The position numbers and the translations under genes are program-made. Below, in pieces: positions 21,678 to 34,900 of a stretch of DNA of 64,000 bases (position 1 is its first letter; every line of letters begins with the position of its first letter). Source of the stretch: Rachicladosporium sp. CCFEE 5018 (lineage: Eukaryota; Ascomycota; Dothideomycetes; Cladosporiales; Cladosporiaceae). The notes beneath the pieces were generated by a model that saw only the letters and a list, made by a program, of their open reading frames with translations, ran no database searches and had not been told where the DNA came from. The DNA is taken from assembly GCA_002077045.2 (NCBI GenBank), contig KZ111147.1, forward strand, positions 786,037 through 850,036, given 5' to 3'.

Positions 21678-22652
21678 GCGTGCTACGGTGGCGCTCTCCA
21701 CGATGATATGAAACAGCGGTTGCCATGGTCACGATGCATGAGGCGTGTCTTGGCTGTCTCGGTGGCGTGGGCAGTGGGTAGATGATACGAAGGACTAGCT
21801 GAAGTTGCTCACGTGTATAGCTAGCTACATAGCAACTAAAAACATCTAACAGTTCATCGGATATCCATGGCTCGGTACACATTGTGTTCATTCCGCGCAA
21901 GCTGCACTTGTCTGTCTCGGAACGGTCTCACATAGCTGTCTTTCTTTCGGGCGAGTGGAGATAGCGATGACATGGCCACGTCGACGGTGAGTTACCGTTG
22001 TAGTGAGCCGGCAAGCGACCATCACTTGCTCGTGCCCGCCCATGGCCGGCACCGGGATGTCAGTCTCGCCGCAGCGGGTGCATTAACAGAAGCAGAGGAG
22101 CCCGCTCGGATCTCAGGAGAGACTGTGTCAGCATCATGCTAAGCGACGACGGGTGAATTGTCTCCGGTTTCCACGGGTGGTGGCAGCCCGCCCATGTGAT
22201 CGTCGGTGACCACTAACGATTGGTGAAATGATCATTGCCCGTATTTCGAGCTGCGACAACGTGCCCATCCGGATTGGGTTGCGTTTTGGAGTAGGTCCAT
22301 ACCCTTCTGTAGAGCACGGCGGGAGCGATGGGCGTTACTGGCGAGTGGATTCTCCGCCTTGATCTGGGTCCTCTGCTCCCCAACTCCAATCCGAAACCAG
22401 CCCAGCGCAGCGTGGCTGTCCTGGGCTTCAAGAGCCAATGATCGAGATGCATGGATGGCTGTTCCATGCTCTGCCTAGCATAGCTTCTGACATGTCTTCT
22501 CTGCTGGCGCATGGCTCGGACGGCTGAGGCTGGTAAAAACAGCTGTCTACGCCTATTGCCTCGTCTCGAGCGTCAAGCAGACTGTTTTGTGAGCTTGACT
22601 TAGCCGTCAGTGTTGGAATGGCACGGAATGGCGACAGACGCTTCTTAAGAAC
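21678..22652. other. Convergent intergenic region, SNF2 / MOSC, copy 1
   Basis: These 975 bp lie between two convergent stop codons. A 99-codon minus-strand frame at 22213-22512 is open in both copies, but nearly all of its differences change the amino acid, so it is not called. Copy 2 lacks about 26 bases near 22037-22062. No RNA gene was recognised. Confidence 0.5.
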
Positions 22653-23027
22653 TCAGCCAGGTGTGATTGGACCGTAAGGCGTGATGGGCGTGACCGGTCC
22701 GTTTGGTGTAATGGGACTTGCACTCATCGGCGTGTTCGCGCGGCTGATGCGTTCCGTGATCTCGACTTCGTCTCCTACACGCAAGACAGCACCTGAGGGA
22801 CCTGCACAGGCATACTGACCGAATACTGGCTTATCTGCAGAATTTCAGTCACGTTCTAATCGAGAGGTAAGACAATAAGACTCACTAGGGAACTTATCAT
22901 TGACTCGTCGATCTTTGGCAAGCAGACCATAGAGCTGTCGATTCGTAGCGATCATGCCGCCTTTTGCCAGATCGACGTTCAGACTCAGGCAGCGGACTGT
23001 GCGAGCCAGACATCTGACGGATACTTC
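22653..23027 (-). CDS. MOSC-domain protein, copy 1, 3' part only
   Basis: The C-terminal part of the MOSC protein described for copy 2. The last exon is 22834-22653 and the preceding exon runs from the gap to 22886. The piece codes for the end of the MOSC domain (CLARTVRCLSLNVDLAKGG) and the tail PVFGQYACAGPSGAVLRVGD followed by a Thr/Pro-rich end. It is cut by the N run, not by a mutation. The missing 5' part of this homeolog is probably the piece at 49188-49978. Confidence 0.85.
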
Positions 23028-23127
23028 NNNNNNNNNNNNNNNNNNNNNNNNNNNNNNNNNNNNNNNNNNNNNNNNNNNNNNNNNNNNNNNNNNNNNNNNN
23101 NNNNNNNNNNNNNNNNNNNNNNNNNNN
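23028..23127. other. Assembly gap of 100 N (contig 1 / contig 2)
   Basis: A run of exactly 100 N, the conventional length for a scaffold join of unknown size. Left of it is the MOSC gene; right of it is MTO1. In copy 2 the MOSC gene runs on without any MTO1 sequence, so the two sides are not neighbours in the one place where this can be tested. Confidence 0.95.
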
Positions 23128-23768
23128 CTGAGTACCGCATGTCTGCGCGTGCTGACAACGCCGATCTCCGCCTCACAGCAAAAGGCCACGCCGCAGGAGT
23201 CATCTCCTCAAGCCGCTGGCGACACTTTAGTGATACGAAAGCTCAGCTGGACTCACTGCGTGAGCTTCTCGAATCACACTCAAGTGGCTCACAGTCCTGG
23301 ATTGCCAAAGGCCTTCCAGTCCGGAACGACACCCACCGACGCAATGCCTTTGACCTTCTCGCCTCCTCCTCGATCACTACATCAACGCTACTGCCTCTCA
23401 TCCCAGCCCTTGCTTCATACTCACCCGCCTTACTGGCTCGGATGGACATTGAAGGAACGTACGCGCCATATATCACACAGCAGACGAGCACCGCTGCTTC
23501 CATGGTGCGTGATGAAGAGCTGAAACTACCAGGCGATCTTGATTACGAAAGCATCAGCGGACTAAGCTTCGAGGAGAAGCGAGCACTCGAAAGAGTTCGG
23601 CCAGAGAGTGTAGGTATGGCGAGGCGAGTGGAAGGAGTCACACCCACGGGAGCGCTGAGAGTAGCTGTGTACGTCAAGGGCATAGGACGAAGGCGGGAGA
23701 AGGAACGTATGGTAAAGGAGACGGTGGAGGGCATGGGGATCGGCGAGGAGGGTTTGGCAGTGGCCTAG
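23128..23768 (+). CDS. MTO1: MTO1/MnmG-type mitochondrial tRNA-modifying protein, C-terminal part
   Basis: About 213 codons of open frame run from the gap to a stop at 23768. EYRMSARADNADLRLTAKG is the signature of the GidA/MnmG/MTO1 family, followed by the helical C-terminal domain with IEGTYAPYITQQ, LPGDLDYESISGLS and VEGVTPTGALRVAVYV. The family, with MSS1, installs the 5-carboxymethylaminomethyl group on the wobble uridine of mitochondrial tRNAs, using FAD. The FAD-binding N-terminal two thirds is missing because the contig begins inside the gene. Only one copy appears in this window; in this contig it lies upstream of GSK3 copy 2, in the same orientation. Confidence 0.92.
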
Positions 23769-26177
23769 AAGCTTACTGGCTCGGTGTTGATGCATTGCGA
23801 TGGCGTTGCAAAAGGCGTACGGGGAGGTCAATAACGATCATACGCATGGAGCTGGGCTGTACAGAATAGTGTACGAATAGTGTACGATTAGCGACTGACG
23901 ATCGGCATACGCCGCACCCTATGAGCTGACCACCTTCACATTATGCTCCATTAGTGACACGTCGCGGCTCTCGACGTCTGGAGGCACAAGGCTGACACTG
24001 TACAGCCTGCCTTGAAGTCGTGACAGTGTTTCACCTGCGGTTGAGAGACAAGCATCCGCCATGTCCCACGCGAGTCTCGACGTCAGCCTTGTCAACGCAC
24101 AAGGAATCTTCATACGATGATGCACGTGTCCCAAGTCTCGTACATCTAGTTCTCACCGCTGATGCTGTTGAGGTCAGGCTTCGCTGCGGTGGATTTCACG
24201 CTGATGGTCGTGCCTGCCCTGCTTTCTTTGCACGTACACTCCAAATCCGACTCTACCTATATTCTGGCGGGAGCGCATAGGACCGCGTGATGAAGTGAAG
24301 TTGCTTCAATGCGTCGATCATGCATGGCGATCCTCAACGTTTGCCTTGTTCCTCGCGCTAGGGTTGTAAGGACGAAATCGGGCGTTGTCTCGCCTCATAT
24401 TTTGTGCACTTTGGCAGTTGGGGACGGTTGAACATACCGAGGCGGACTCGCGTCTCTAGTAAGGCAGATCCTATGAGTAGCAGTCATCACCATAGCCGAT
24501 CGAACGCAAAGCTATCATGCTACTTCCCAATGCGTGGATGTTCATGTCGGCACACACATCCAAAATTCCCGAGCATCCAACGACCACACCATTGGGCTCG
24601 TCTCAGAGATCCCACCATGCCAAACTCGTCAAAACTTCGAGCGAGGTACCTGCAGCAGGCCGCTTTGGCAGCGCGTGCATGATCTGGTCCGCAAGCCGGT
24701 TGGGCCGGAGCTCGACGTTTACGTGCATGAAATCAACGAGCCGCTGGCGTTCGCTCTGCTCCCCGGGCGCAGGCAAGAGCTCGAGCGAGCAGTACGATTG
24801 TACATGCAGCTCCTCAAGAGGCGTTCGCTTAGATGGCGCCACTGCTCTGGGCCAGATCAGCAAGTTGTGCCTTGCGCTGGCGAATTATAGTCATGTGCCC
24901 GTCACTCGGTCAAAACACGATAGCTTGATTGTGCGCGACGGGGGTGAGGTGGGCCAATGGCAGCGGGGATCGCGGGGTTGAGATTGCGATTGAGGGCAGG
25001 GCGGGCAGAAATCGATGGAGTACGCAGACCGAGCGCGCTTGCGGCGGTGGGGCAGGGAGACATGTGGGCGGTCACGAGGTACCGGCCTAGCCTGCATATG
25101 CACATGAACGACAGGCGGGCCAATGAGGGATTAGACAGATGGAAGAGTCTGCGGACTTCACTTCTCAGGGTGTTGCAGAGATGTGAGTGTTGCGTACGAG
25201 GAGTGCATGGTTACAGCGGAGGATCAACAGGAGGAGTGCGTGTTGGTGGTTTGAGGTGGTGCGTGTTTCATCTCGCCCAGCTGCTGCGGACAATCCGCCA
25301 AGGACTGGTATTTTCGACACGCAGGTGACCTCTCGCCCTGAGCCTTTTTCCAATAATGTCCGCCGCAGGCCCCACAATGCGTCAGCTGGTGCTTGCTGCA
25401 GCTAGGCTACTGCATCGAGAAATGCCTTGGGTCTGATGCGAGTTGTGTGAGATGCGTACGTGAAGGCTCGCATGCTCAGCCATCATCGCATCAGCAACAC
25501 ACGCAGCGTGCATGGGCATTCAATTTGTTGATAGACGGGCGTGTGGGAGCTTAGACTACGACAAGCATGGGGACGTCATATTACGGTTGTTTCGTTACCT
25601 CCCGGCACTAGCCTAACGTTGCTGTCATTTCTGGGTGGGTTTGTGGGTTCCTCGAGGGGAGGATGGGCCTGGGTTGGTGGTGGTCACAGGTCTTCTCTGG
25701 TCAGTGCACGCAGCGTCAACAGCAGTACAGTAGCACGTGAGGGCAGCCCCTCATCTCTGGCCGTGCCTGCACACTACTGCTCATGCTGCATCTTGCTGTC
25801 ACGATACATCAACATTGCCTGCCGTGCCATACCACGTCCTGACTACCACCATCATCACTGTTGTCTTTGTGACCGAAAGTCTGCGCCAAATTCACTCTAC
25901 CAGATCCAATCTGTTGTTCGCGCCTGCCTGCAGTTCGTAGCCGCTCTCAGCCTCTTCCACCCGCCGCACCGCACTCCACCTACCTCGAGGCGTAGTCACT
26001 GCTGTGCTTGCACTACACCAGGCCTGCAACTCCTACACCACCTGCGCACATCAACCAGGATCACCTGACATACCCTTCCATCCGCCCACCACGGACGACA
26101 TCATTGCGACCGCGGACTGCCGAAATACGCCGCCATACCCTACCGCGCTCAGCTAGCACTACGCCCTTCACATCGCC
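23769..26177. promoter_or_regulatory. MTO1 3' region and GSK3 upstream region, copy 2
   Basis: This 2.4 kb runs from the MTO1 stop to the GSK3 start. From 24105 onward it aligns with window position 1 onward. No gene was supported: open frames near 24400-24980 and 25540-26068 differ between copies by indels and stops. The last 300 bases are pyrimidine-rich, as in copy 1. Confidence 0.5.
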
Positions 26178-27690
26178 ATGTCGCAAAGCCGGCCGTCGGC
26201 CTTCCAGAGCTTGAGGATGGGTGGTGAGTACTCTTGCTCGTTGTATGTATGCCGCAATATATGCTGACAAGATTCGCAGAGGTCATCCGCGAGAAGGTGC
26301 AAGACGGTCTGACGGGCGAGACCAAGGAGATGCAGTATACGCAGTGCAAGATAGTGGGGAATGGCTCCTTTGGTGTGGTCTTCCAGACCAAGCTCTCTCC
26401 ATCAGGCGAAGATGCAGCCATCAAGCGAGTGCTCCAGGACAAGCGCTTCAAGGTATGTGCATGTCATATTCCGCAGTACTCGGCTCACGTGCTGACAACA
26501 AGGGCAGAACCGAGAACTCCAAATCATGCGCATCGTCCGACATCCCAACATCGTCGAGCTCAAAGCATTCTACTACTCCAACGGAGACCGGGTACGCGAT
26601 ACAGACAACCTCATGGGTGTACAAACAGCTCTAATGGCCGCTCAGAAGGACGAGGTATACCTGAACCTGGTGCTGGAGTTTGTGCCGGAGACCGTCTACC
26701 GCGCGAGCAGGCACTTCAACAAACTCAAAACCACCATGCCCATCCTCGAGGTGAAGCTGTACATCTACCAGCTGTTCCGCTCACTTGCATATATCCACTC
26801 GCAGGGTATCTGCCATCGGGATATCAAGCCGCAGAACTTGCTGATGGATCCGGCGAGCGGGATATTGAAGTTGTGCGATTTCGGGAGTGCGAAGATATTG
26901 GTGGAGAATGAGCCGAATGTGTCGTATATCTGCTCGAGATATTACCGGGCGCCAGAGTTGATCTTTGGCGCCACGAACTACACTACAAAAATCGGTATGT
27001 GCGGCTGGTCAGAGTAATGGAGGTATTGAGCTGACTTGTAACAGACGTCTGGTCAACCGGCTGTGTCATGGCAGAGCTTATGCTCGGGCAACCATTGTTC
27101 CCTGGAGAGTCGGGTATCGACCAGCTTGTGGAGATCATCAAAGTGCTGGGAACGCCGACACGCGACCAAATCCGCACGATGAACCCGAATTACATGGAGC
27201 ACAAGTTCCCGCAGATCAAGCCGCACCCATTTGGCAAGGTATGTATTGCGTTATGATGGGATTTTCGTGAAGTACGCTACTGACATGTAAGCAGGTCTTC
27301 CGTAAGGCGGATCCCAATGCTATCGATCTCATTTCGAAGCTGCTCGAGTACACGCCAACTCAGCGCCTGTCAGCGATCGACGCGATGGTGCATCCTTTCT
27401 TCGACGAGCTCCGCGATCCGAGCACGAAGTTGGCCGACTCGCGTCACCCGAATGCACCACCCAAGGATCTGCCGACACTATTCGACTTCACGCACCATGG
27501 TACGTCGCATGGCCACCTCCGCACTTCCGAGCGATTGCTGACATGAGAATCAACAGAACTGTCCATAGCACCTCACCTCAATCACCAACTGGTTCCCGCT
27601 CACATGAAGCCGATTCTCGCAGCGAAAGGCCTCGACATCGACAATCTGGTGCCGATGCCAAGGGAGCAGATGCTTGCACGGCTGGATTGA
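26178..27690 (+). CDS. GSK3: Glycogen synthase kinase 3, copy 2
   Basis: Homeolog of the kinase at 2075-3589. Exons are 26178-26223, 26280-26452, 26508-26994, 27045-27238, 27295-27499 and 27557-27690, the same exon lengths and 412 residues. All kinase motifs (GNGSFGVV, HRDIKPQN, DFG, SYICSRYY) are unchanged, and nearly all exon differences are silent. Introns 1, 3, 4 and 5 have diverged much more than the exons, while intron 2 has hardly changed. This pattern indicates purifying selection on both copies. Confidence 0.95.
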
Positions 27691-28751
27691 GAGTGGAAAA
27701 CAAGAACTTCAAGCATCATCTCTCACTCTGACACCACGAGTGCAACGACACATCATGAAGACATTCACGCATGGCAATGCGCATTGGATCAAAGCATACC
27801 ACAACAAGCCATTCGGGCCTGGCATGTACATGGACATGATCCGGACGAACGGGTGCACGTGGCGAAGAGCTTGATGCATGGCATAGAGGGTATCTCATTG
27901 GGAGCGTCACGGCAGAGAGGAGAACAAGAAGAGGGAGTATTCTTGCTACGGGCCAGTACATTTGAAAGGGGAAAGCTCTGCATGGCAGGAAGCTCGCGTG
28001 GACTCACAGTGGTCATTTGGGCAACGGCGTTCACGGCGCGGATCCACGGCTGGACTGGGGTGCCGCGAAAAGCACGATTCCCATATGCTAGCGAGCGGGC
28101 GATGGCAAAATCTTTTGGAGTGCACGGCTTATGCACGGGGAGGATGAATGTTGCTACTATGAGAATATGATAGACTACCCAATGGGCATTGCTGGACTGG
28201 GCTTTAGAGAGCTTGGTGTGACTGGCATGCCAATTGAAGTGAAAGAAAGCATTTCCTACGATACCTGTGTGGTGAGTTTCGAGGGCACCTCAGCAAGTCT
28301 CCATCCCCCACAGCTTGTGATGCAACGCTTTCACAGAGTCTGTGCCGCAAAAGTACCGGCTTTCTAAGAAGTGTAAGGTAGGAAGCTCTTCTTCTGCTCC
28401 TTCAAGCATATCTACTAGAGCAAGCCGAGCATTCAACGCGATGGAGAGAAGAGGACCCAGACGCTACTTGTTCTGACTATGTCGAGGCTCTGCCGGACGT
28501 AGAGTTGCAACACTGAGATGCCTTGGCCAAGATGTTAGAAGCACAGGATCCTAGGTAGTCCGGTTCGCGGAACATACTTCGTGGAAGCGTTGTATGTTGT
28601 TGCCAAACATGTGGTCAACATATAGGTGATGATACAATTGCATACACGCCTGCAGCTGTCTGCTCATCCAACGTCGGAGATAGTGCAGCAGCACAGTACA
28701 GCGAAATGCCTTCCACAACTAACGGAACGCACTATCGTCCTGAGGAGGTCT
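27691..28751. other. Convergent intergenic region, GSK3/CBP80, copy 2
   Basis: About 1.06 kb corresponding to 3590-4680. The part just after the GSK3 stop is strongly rearranged by indels relative to copy 1, and the remainder is similar. No gene was supported. Confidence 0.5.
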
Positions 28752-31536
28752 TCAGGACACCTCATCAATGATATCCATGGCCCCTCCCGCCCCAGCCTCT
28801 GCCTCGAAAGCATCGAGAGCATCATTCATATCGGCCACCGGCTCTTGCTCCGGCTCTGGCACTGGCTCCGGCTCAATCAGCTCTCCTACAGCTGCCTCCC
28901 CGACGACAGCCTCTTCGACCGCTGCCTTCCGCCTCCAGACTCGAGCCCACCTCTCACCCCACTGCATGATGATGGCTCTCTCCTCTTCCTCACCCTCATA
29001 TCTCTCCATCATCTCGTCCTGGCTGCCATTCGCGACGCTCGCTACGGCGTCCTCGATCGTAGCGTACAGGTCTCGCAGCGTCTGTCGCTCTCTAGGCAAC
29101 ACGGCGTCGATGACCTGGCGCTGGTCGAAGGGGAGTGAGGTGTTTGCTCGCTGTTGCAGGACTTGGCGCACGCGCGCGGAGACCTTGGCCACAGTGTGAG
29201 AGACGAGCTCGTACATCTGCGCCGAAGCCAAAGCTCTGCCACGGTCCATGCGCTCGTGCAACGCCCACTCGATGACAGACATGGGCGTGATGATCGTGTA
29301 ATTCAGTAGCTTGTCGACGATATTCGCTGCGTTGCCAGGGTGCAGGCTCCAGAAGTCGACTACACTCGAAATGATTTGCCGGCGGGCAGCTTCGGATTGC
29401 GTGGCGAGGGCTGAGAGCTTGTCTTTCAAGCGATCGATGTTAGAGATCACGTGAGACATGCTCTTCGAGCCGAAGTTGAGGATGCAAGTCATGTAGACGT
29501 CTGTGCTTGGGACCAGTGGATCAGGCACGCCGTGGCTGGTGGCCTGGTCACGGACGTCGTCCAGAATGGCTTGGATCTGCTCTTCGGATGCCTTTTCCTT
29601 GAGAAGCTTGAGGAGAGCACGGGCTTCGCTGGCATAGGGCATCTTGTCATCTGCGTACTTGAAGTCGGGAACGTCTTTCTCTTTACTGGCTGGTACTAGA
29701 GCTTGGAAGGGATCTGGCAGGGTCTCGCGGATGCGCTTGGCGAAAGAGAGGCGAATCTCCTTGTCGAGAGCGCCATTGATGAAGGCTCTCCTTGGGTGGA
29801 TCTCGGGAAGTGGGATGTCGGCGATCCTACGCTTGTCAGTGACCATCGTTGCTTGATGAGGGACGGTACATACCACTCTTGCCATTTCCAGCGGAATTCG
29901 AAGTTGCTGAGATGATGTGCGAACCAGTCCATGAACCTGTATTGGAGCTCGAGGTCGAGCTGGTCGATAGAGCGGTAAATGAAGCGAATAGCTCTGCCAA
30001 GACTGGGAGCGATGGCCTGTGGCGCGAGCTTACAGACCTCGGTGATGACCGAATGGTAGCAGATCAGTCGATGCTGTGGTGTCGGGAGCTTGAAGATCTG
30101 CGAGAAGAGTGCGTCGATCCCAACATCCTCGGGCTTCCAGGTTGATACTCCACCAGTATACTCCTTGAGCCTGTCGAAGCCTGTCTCACGGCGAGTGAAA
30201 GTGCCGGGAGTCCAGAAGTTGTCGAGCTCATTCAGGTACTTCGACGTTGCGTTCCGATTAAAGTCCAGTATGTTCACTGTGTCCACAACAGCATCACGTA
30301 TCAACGAGCATGCGATGTGCGTCGTCGGTGGCACAGACTCGACGTCCTGATCTGCGTAGAGGGAGAAGAACACTTCTGGAAAGACCTCACCGCAGTTCGC
30401 GTAGGCTGGCGACGGAACCTCGACGACCGGGAATGCGTGCTTCTGGGATGATGCATGCTCCCCATTGCCGTTGGTATCTCCATTGGCTTCCGCCTCGCGC
30501 TTCACAGGATCGAATGCCCTCGGTATACAGCTCAGAGGCCAGCCCTTGTTCGTTTCCTCTTGCAGTTGCCGTTGAATGAGTGAGATGACGCCGCCAAATG
30601 CCATGGGTCGGCTCTCGTCGTCGCCACCGATCGCTGGGTAGGGGTTGACCAGCGCATCAAGGCTGTGCGGAGCTGTTGCTACGATTTCGGTCTTTTCAAG
30701 TAGTTCGGCAACTTGCTCTTTGATTGCATTGCTGTCGTTCGCTACAATAAGGTAGGGTATCGTAAGTAAAATGATCTTCACGAGCTCGATGCCGATGGCC
30801 TGGTAAATTGTCAGTCGAGTGCAACTTGAACATGTGGCACTTCAACATACATCCTCGGAGGAAGCTGTCTGCAGATCGACTGCCCGGTCGAACAACTCGT
30901 TCAGTACAGGCACAATGCCGTCTTCTTCGAAGAGCGGGCTAAGACAGGCAATAAATCGGAGCAGCAGCTTAACCGTTCGCCATGCACCATCTTGCAAGGC
31001 TTCTTGGAGCTGCGATGTTGCCGCTGCTACCACCTCTGCAGCAGCTTCTGACTTGTACTCATTCGCACAGAGCACTGCCGCTGCCATGAAGGGGATTTTC
31101 AATGGCTGTTCAGCAACGCTGTCGGAAGGTCAGCCGATGTATAGCGTACAATGACTTGAATGTACGCACACTTTGAGCGCCACAGCGACGAACACCTCCC
31201 TTACATACTCGTCCCCCCAATTGTCGGCTGCAAGCTTGCCAACATTACACAGCGCCCCCTTGACATCCACCGGCTCACGGCCTTGGACATCCTCGGCGGC
31301 TTCGACCAGCACGCGGCGGATGCGAGTTCCTGGTGGGACTTCCTGTCGGGCGCGCTGGTTGCGGAAGTTGCCGTGTTCGTACTCATCGTCCTCTGCGTAC
31401 CATTGAGTCAGTGAATTGAATAATTCACTCGCGCTGGGAGGTCATTACCTCTTCCTCTCTTTCTGCGGTCATTACGCCCTCCGCGGAACCCTGCCCCGCC
31501 GTTTCTGTCGTCGCGCCGGCGATCAACGTCCGCCAT
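28752..31536 (-). CDS. CBC1: Nuclear cap-binding protein subunit 1 (CBP80), copy 2
   Basis: Homeolog of 4681-7465. Exons on the minus strand are 31536-31449, 31392-31172, 31105-30851, 30799-29874 and 29826-28752, again 854 residues. The last intron has no in-frame stop here, so retention would still leave an open frame for a while; the splice sites are nevertheless intact and match copy 1. The region 29290-29690 is far more diverged from copy 1 than the C-terminal coding part just beside it. Most of those changes are silent. Confidence 0.93.
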
Positions 31537-31918
31537 GGTTGCAACTCGTGTATTCGTTGCACTCGGGTATGTTTGAGTGTTTGCGATCGATCAGGGCACC
31601 CCCGACGCGCTGCGCGAATCCTCAGAGAGTGAGCTTCCCTGAGCCGCTAGTCTCGGCTCAAACTTGCCGTCTTCCGAGCACCTTCCCTATCACGTGCTTA
31701 TCTCATCCTTGCAGCGCGAGGCGATTCGAGCCTCAATTCTAGGTAGTGATGGGCATGCATATGCACTGCCTCGCTGCAAGCCACCTCAGCTGATGGCTTC
31801 CTGGCTGCCCGTATGGCCTCTTACTTAGAAATTTAAACAAGATGACGACCTTCTTGACCGGTAAATCCTCTGACGTTGAAATACACAGCGCTGAGGACGA
31901 TGCAAGCGAGGAGTGAAG
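31537..31918. promoter_or_regulatory. Divergent promoter, CBP80 / HET pseudogene, copy 2
   Basis: 382 bp equivalent to 7466-7829. The half next to the HET gene is nearly unchanged even though that gene is broken in this copy. No operator was recognised. Confidence 0.5.
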
Positions 31919-34900
31919 ATGCGGTTGCTCAATGTTCACGACTACAGCTTTCGAGACTTTCACGGTGACAATACTGAGCCTTATGTCATCACGTCCCATC
32001 GCTGGTCGAATGATGAGGCCACCTATAAGGATGTGAGGAAGCAGAGAAACACAGCCAGTGTGGGCTGGGCCAAGATCAAAGGCTTTTGTGAGCAAGTCAG
32101 GCATAGCAACGACATCCTTCAGAACTTGAACGATTCAACCGTTTCTGATGGGCTATGGATCGATACGGCCTGCATCGATGCCACCAGCGCAGCTGAGGTG
32201 CAAGAGTCAATCAATTCAATGTTTCGCTGGTATCACGACTCCATCGAGTGCCATGCCTATCTGGCCGACGTGCTGCCTTTCAGTGCGACACGGGGTCGTG
32301 CGGAGGTATTGGGCGATTTCGCAGAGAGCGAGTGGTTCCAGCGAGGTTGGACTCTGCAGGAACTCCTTGCGCCCAGGACAGTCATTTTCATTACCCAAAA
32401 TTGGGAGGTCATTGGACACAAGTGCTCGCAGTGCGACACGACTTCCAGCTGTAGAGGTGCTGGACCACTTCTCAATGCTGAAATCGCGCAGATCACCGGA
32501 ATACCCGAAATTGTCCTTCAAGACTTCGAGAAAAGTAGGGCACTCAGCGTCGAGGAGAAGATCAAATGGCAGCAAGGGCGCCGTACCACTAAACTGGAGG
32601 ATCAGGCTTACTGCTTACTTGGTATCTTCGATGTGTATATGCCTCTGATATATGGGGAAGGATTGCGAGCTGTGTATCGCCTGGAACGCACTATTCTCGA
32701 GGAAGCTCAGCGGCCCTGGAAGTCACTGCTTAGCTTCAACATTGCGGTTGCTTTGAGTGCGAGCTTCAGCACTATGAGTGAGAGCAGGCGCTTTCAGCGA
32801 CCACTGGCCATCACACCATTCTCGTACGGGACAGGTGAAGTGGCCTGCATCTGCAACTTTGACGAGTACGGTACCATGATCACCTGCGATTTGTGTGACA
32901 AGTGGCAACATGTTATCTGCTACTATCCCTTCGCTGAGACAAGCGGCTTACCAGACGACATATATCACCGCTGCATCGCGTGTCATCCCCGACAGATTGA
33001 TAAAGACGGTGCACGTCAGCGCCAGCAAGCTCGTCGCCGAAGATCGCGTGGTGTAGATATGAACACACAACACATCTCCGACTCGGCCGAAGACTTGACG
33101 CAGTGCTCTCCCGCGCGGCTTCCAGTCCCAGTCTCTGAAGTCGCACAAGATGCGATGCCCACACAGCATAGAGAATGCAGTTGCACCGGCGGGCACGCAG
33201 CCGGTCCACTTAAGGTAAACGCATCTGTCGGGTACGGAAGCCAAATCTCGTCCATGCAAAGTGGTGCGGATCAGCTACTGTCATATGATACTGAGTTGCG
33301 TCGCCTTGGATCACAGTACAAGCGCCGACGGCTGCTGGACCGGCGTAGCAGAACCACGATTACGAGCGCGCCACAGGTGGCTGTGCCACCCAGTAACAAG
33401 CAGTAACTGAAGCGCAAACGGGATGAGATCGTCGAGTTCTCGTCCACTTCGTCGCGTGATGTCGATACTGCAGCTCGCGAATCCTCTGACATCGCGCGTC
33501 TGACATCACGCGAATCGTCGCCGAACTTCAACCTGACAGACCATGATCTTGGTATGATTTCGAAGTCAACGCGAACGACTCATACTTGCCTGTTGCCGAT
33601 GTCGCCCGCGTGATGAAAGCCGCACTGCCCGATGATGCCAAAGTAGCAAAGGACGGCCAAAAACTCATGCAGACGTGTGGCACGGAGCTGATCAAGTACA
33701 TGACGAGAGCAGCGGTGGCTAGGAGCAAGCTCGACCAACGCAAGGCTATCATCGGGGAAGATGTTCTATACGCCTCCGGAACTCACGACTTCCCACGTTA
33801 TGAATCATTCCTTCGGACATACATATCCGGTTTCATGGTCCAAACATCCAAGAATTTGGACGCTGGGAGCGCTGCTGAGTCTCCTCATGCAAAGCCTGCA
33901 GCATCAGCGCTTGAGACGCAAGAAACCTATGTCGGTGCGGGAGAGGATCCGGACGTTGCCGACGGCAGAGCTGCGAAGATCCAGAAGCTGACGCATGTAC
34001 CCGATAGTCATAACCATCCTCTCCTGCGTGAAGCTGATGTCCTTTCACATCCGATGGCGGCACACAAGATGGCTGAACTTGACCTGCAAGAAGAGAGTAG
34101 CGCGCAGAACAAACAGACAAGCCAACTGGATTGGACAGTAGACCTCTCCTTCCCCGACCACTTTTCATTCGAGGATCATACATACCGCGGGACACCCAAC
34201 AACGCTACGACACTCGATGGGCATGAGCTCCACCATCTATGGGGAGAGACAGGGTTTGCTGATCCAGGAGGTCTCTACACCGTAGACCACCTCAATAACT
34301 CACTGACTCCGCTGTGGAACATTGGCCAAGCGCGCGAACATAACCCACCGGAGCCATTGGTCTTTGACCAGTTGGCGCAGCAGGTTGGCGAACAACCCGC
34401 CGACATGTTTCTTACCAACTCATTAGTCGCCGATCATCAGCTCTGGCCGGCAGATGCGACGCTTATCAATGCGCAGACTAGCGCACACACAGGCGCATAT
34501 CAGGGAGGTGTAGCAGCGTACCGAAATGTTGGCATACAGTCTGCAAGATCAGCCCCTGTGAATCTCGGAATGTCTCACCAGCAAAGCCGTGCACCGTCGA
34601 GAAGTCTTCAGTTCTCGTCGTCTACTGCTGCACCCCACCCGTTGCTGTCGTACAGCAGAGAGCGTGGGTTTCGCACGCGAAGCGCACCAATGCCGACCCG
34701 CAATGTACAAGTGTGCCCTGTCAATACATGCCAATACCATCGCACAGGCTTCTCGAGAGCGAAAGATCTCAGAAGGCATATGGAGAGCCACTACCCTGTC
34801 CTTTCAGCTTGTCCGTTCTGTAGTGCCAACGACTCAAGAGATCCACGGCTTCTCCGTTTCAAGAAGCTCAAGGAACATCTTGCCACGACGCATGGTGCGC

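Noticed and set aside
22213..22512. 99-codon minus-strand frame, open in both copies
   Set aside because: Nearly every difference between the copies changes the residue, which is not the pattern of a conserved protein. It lies in a convergent intergenic region.
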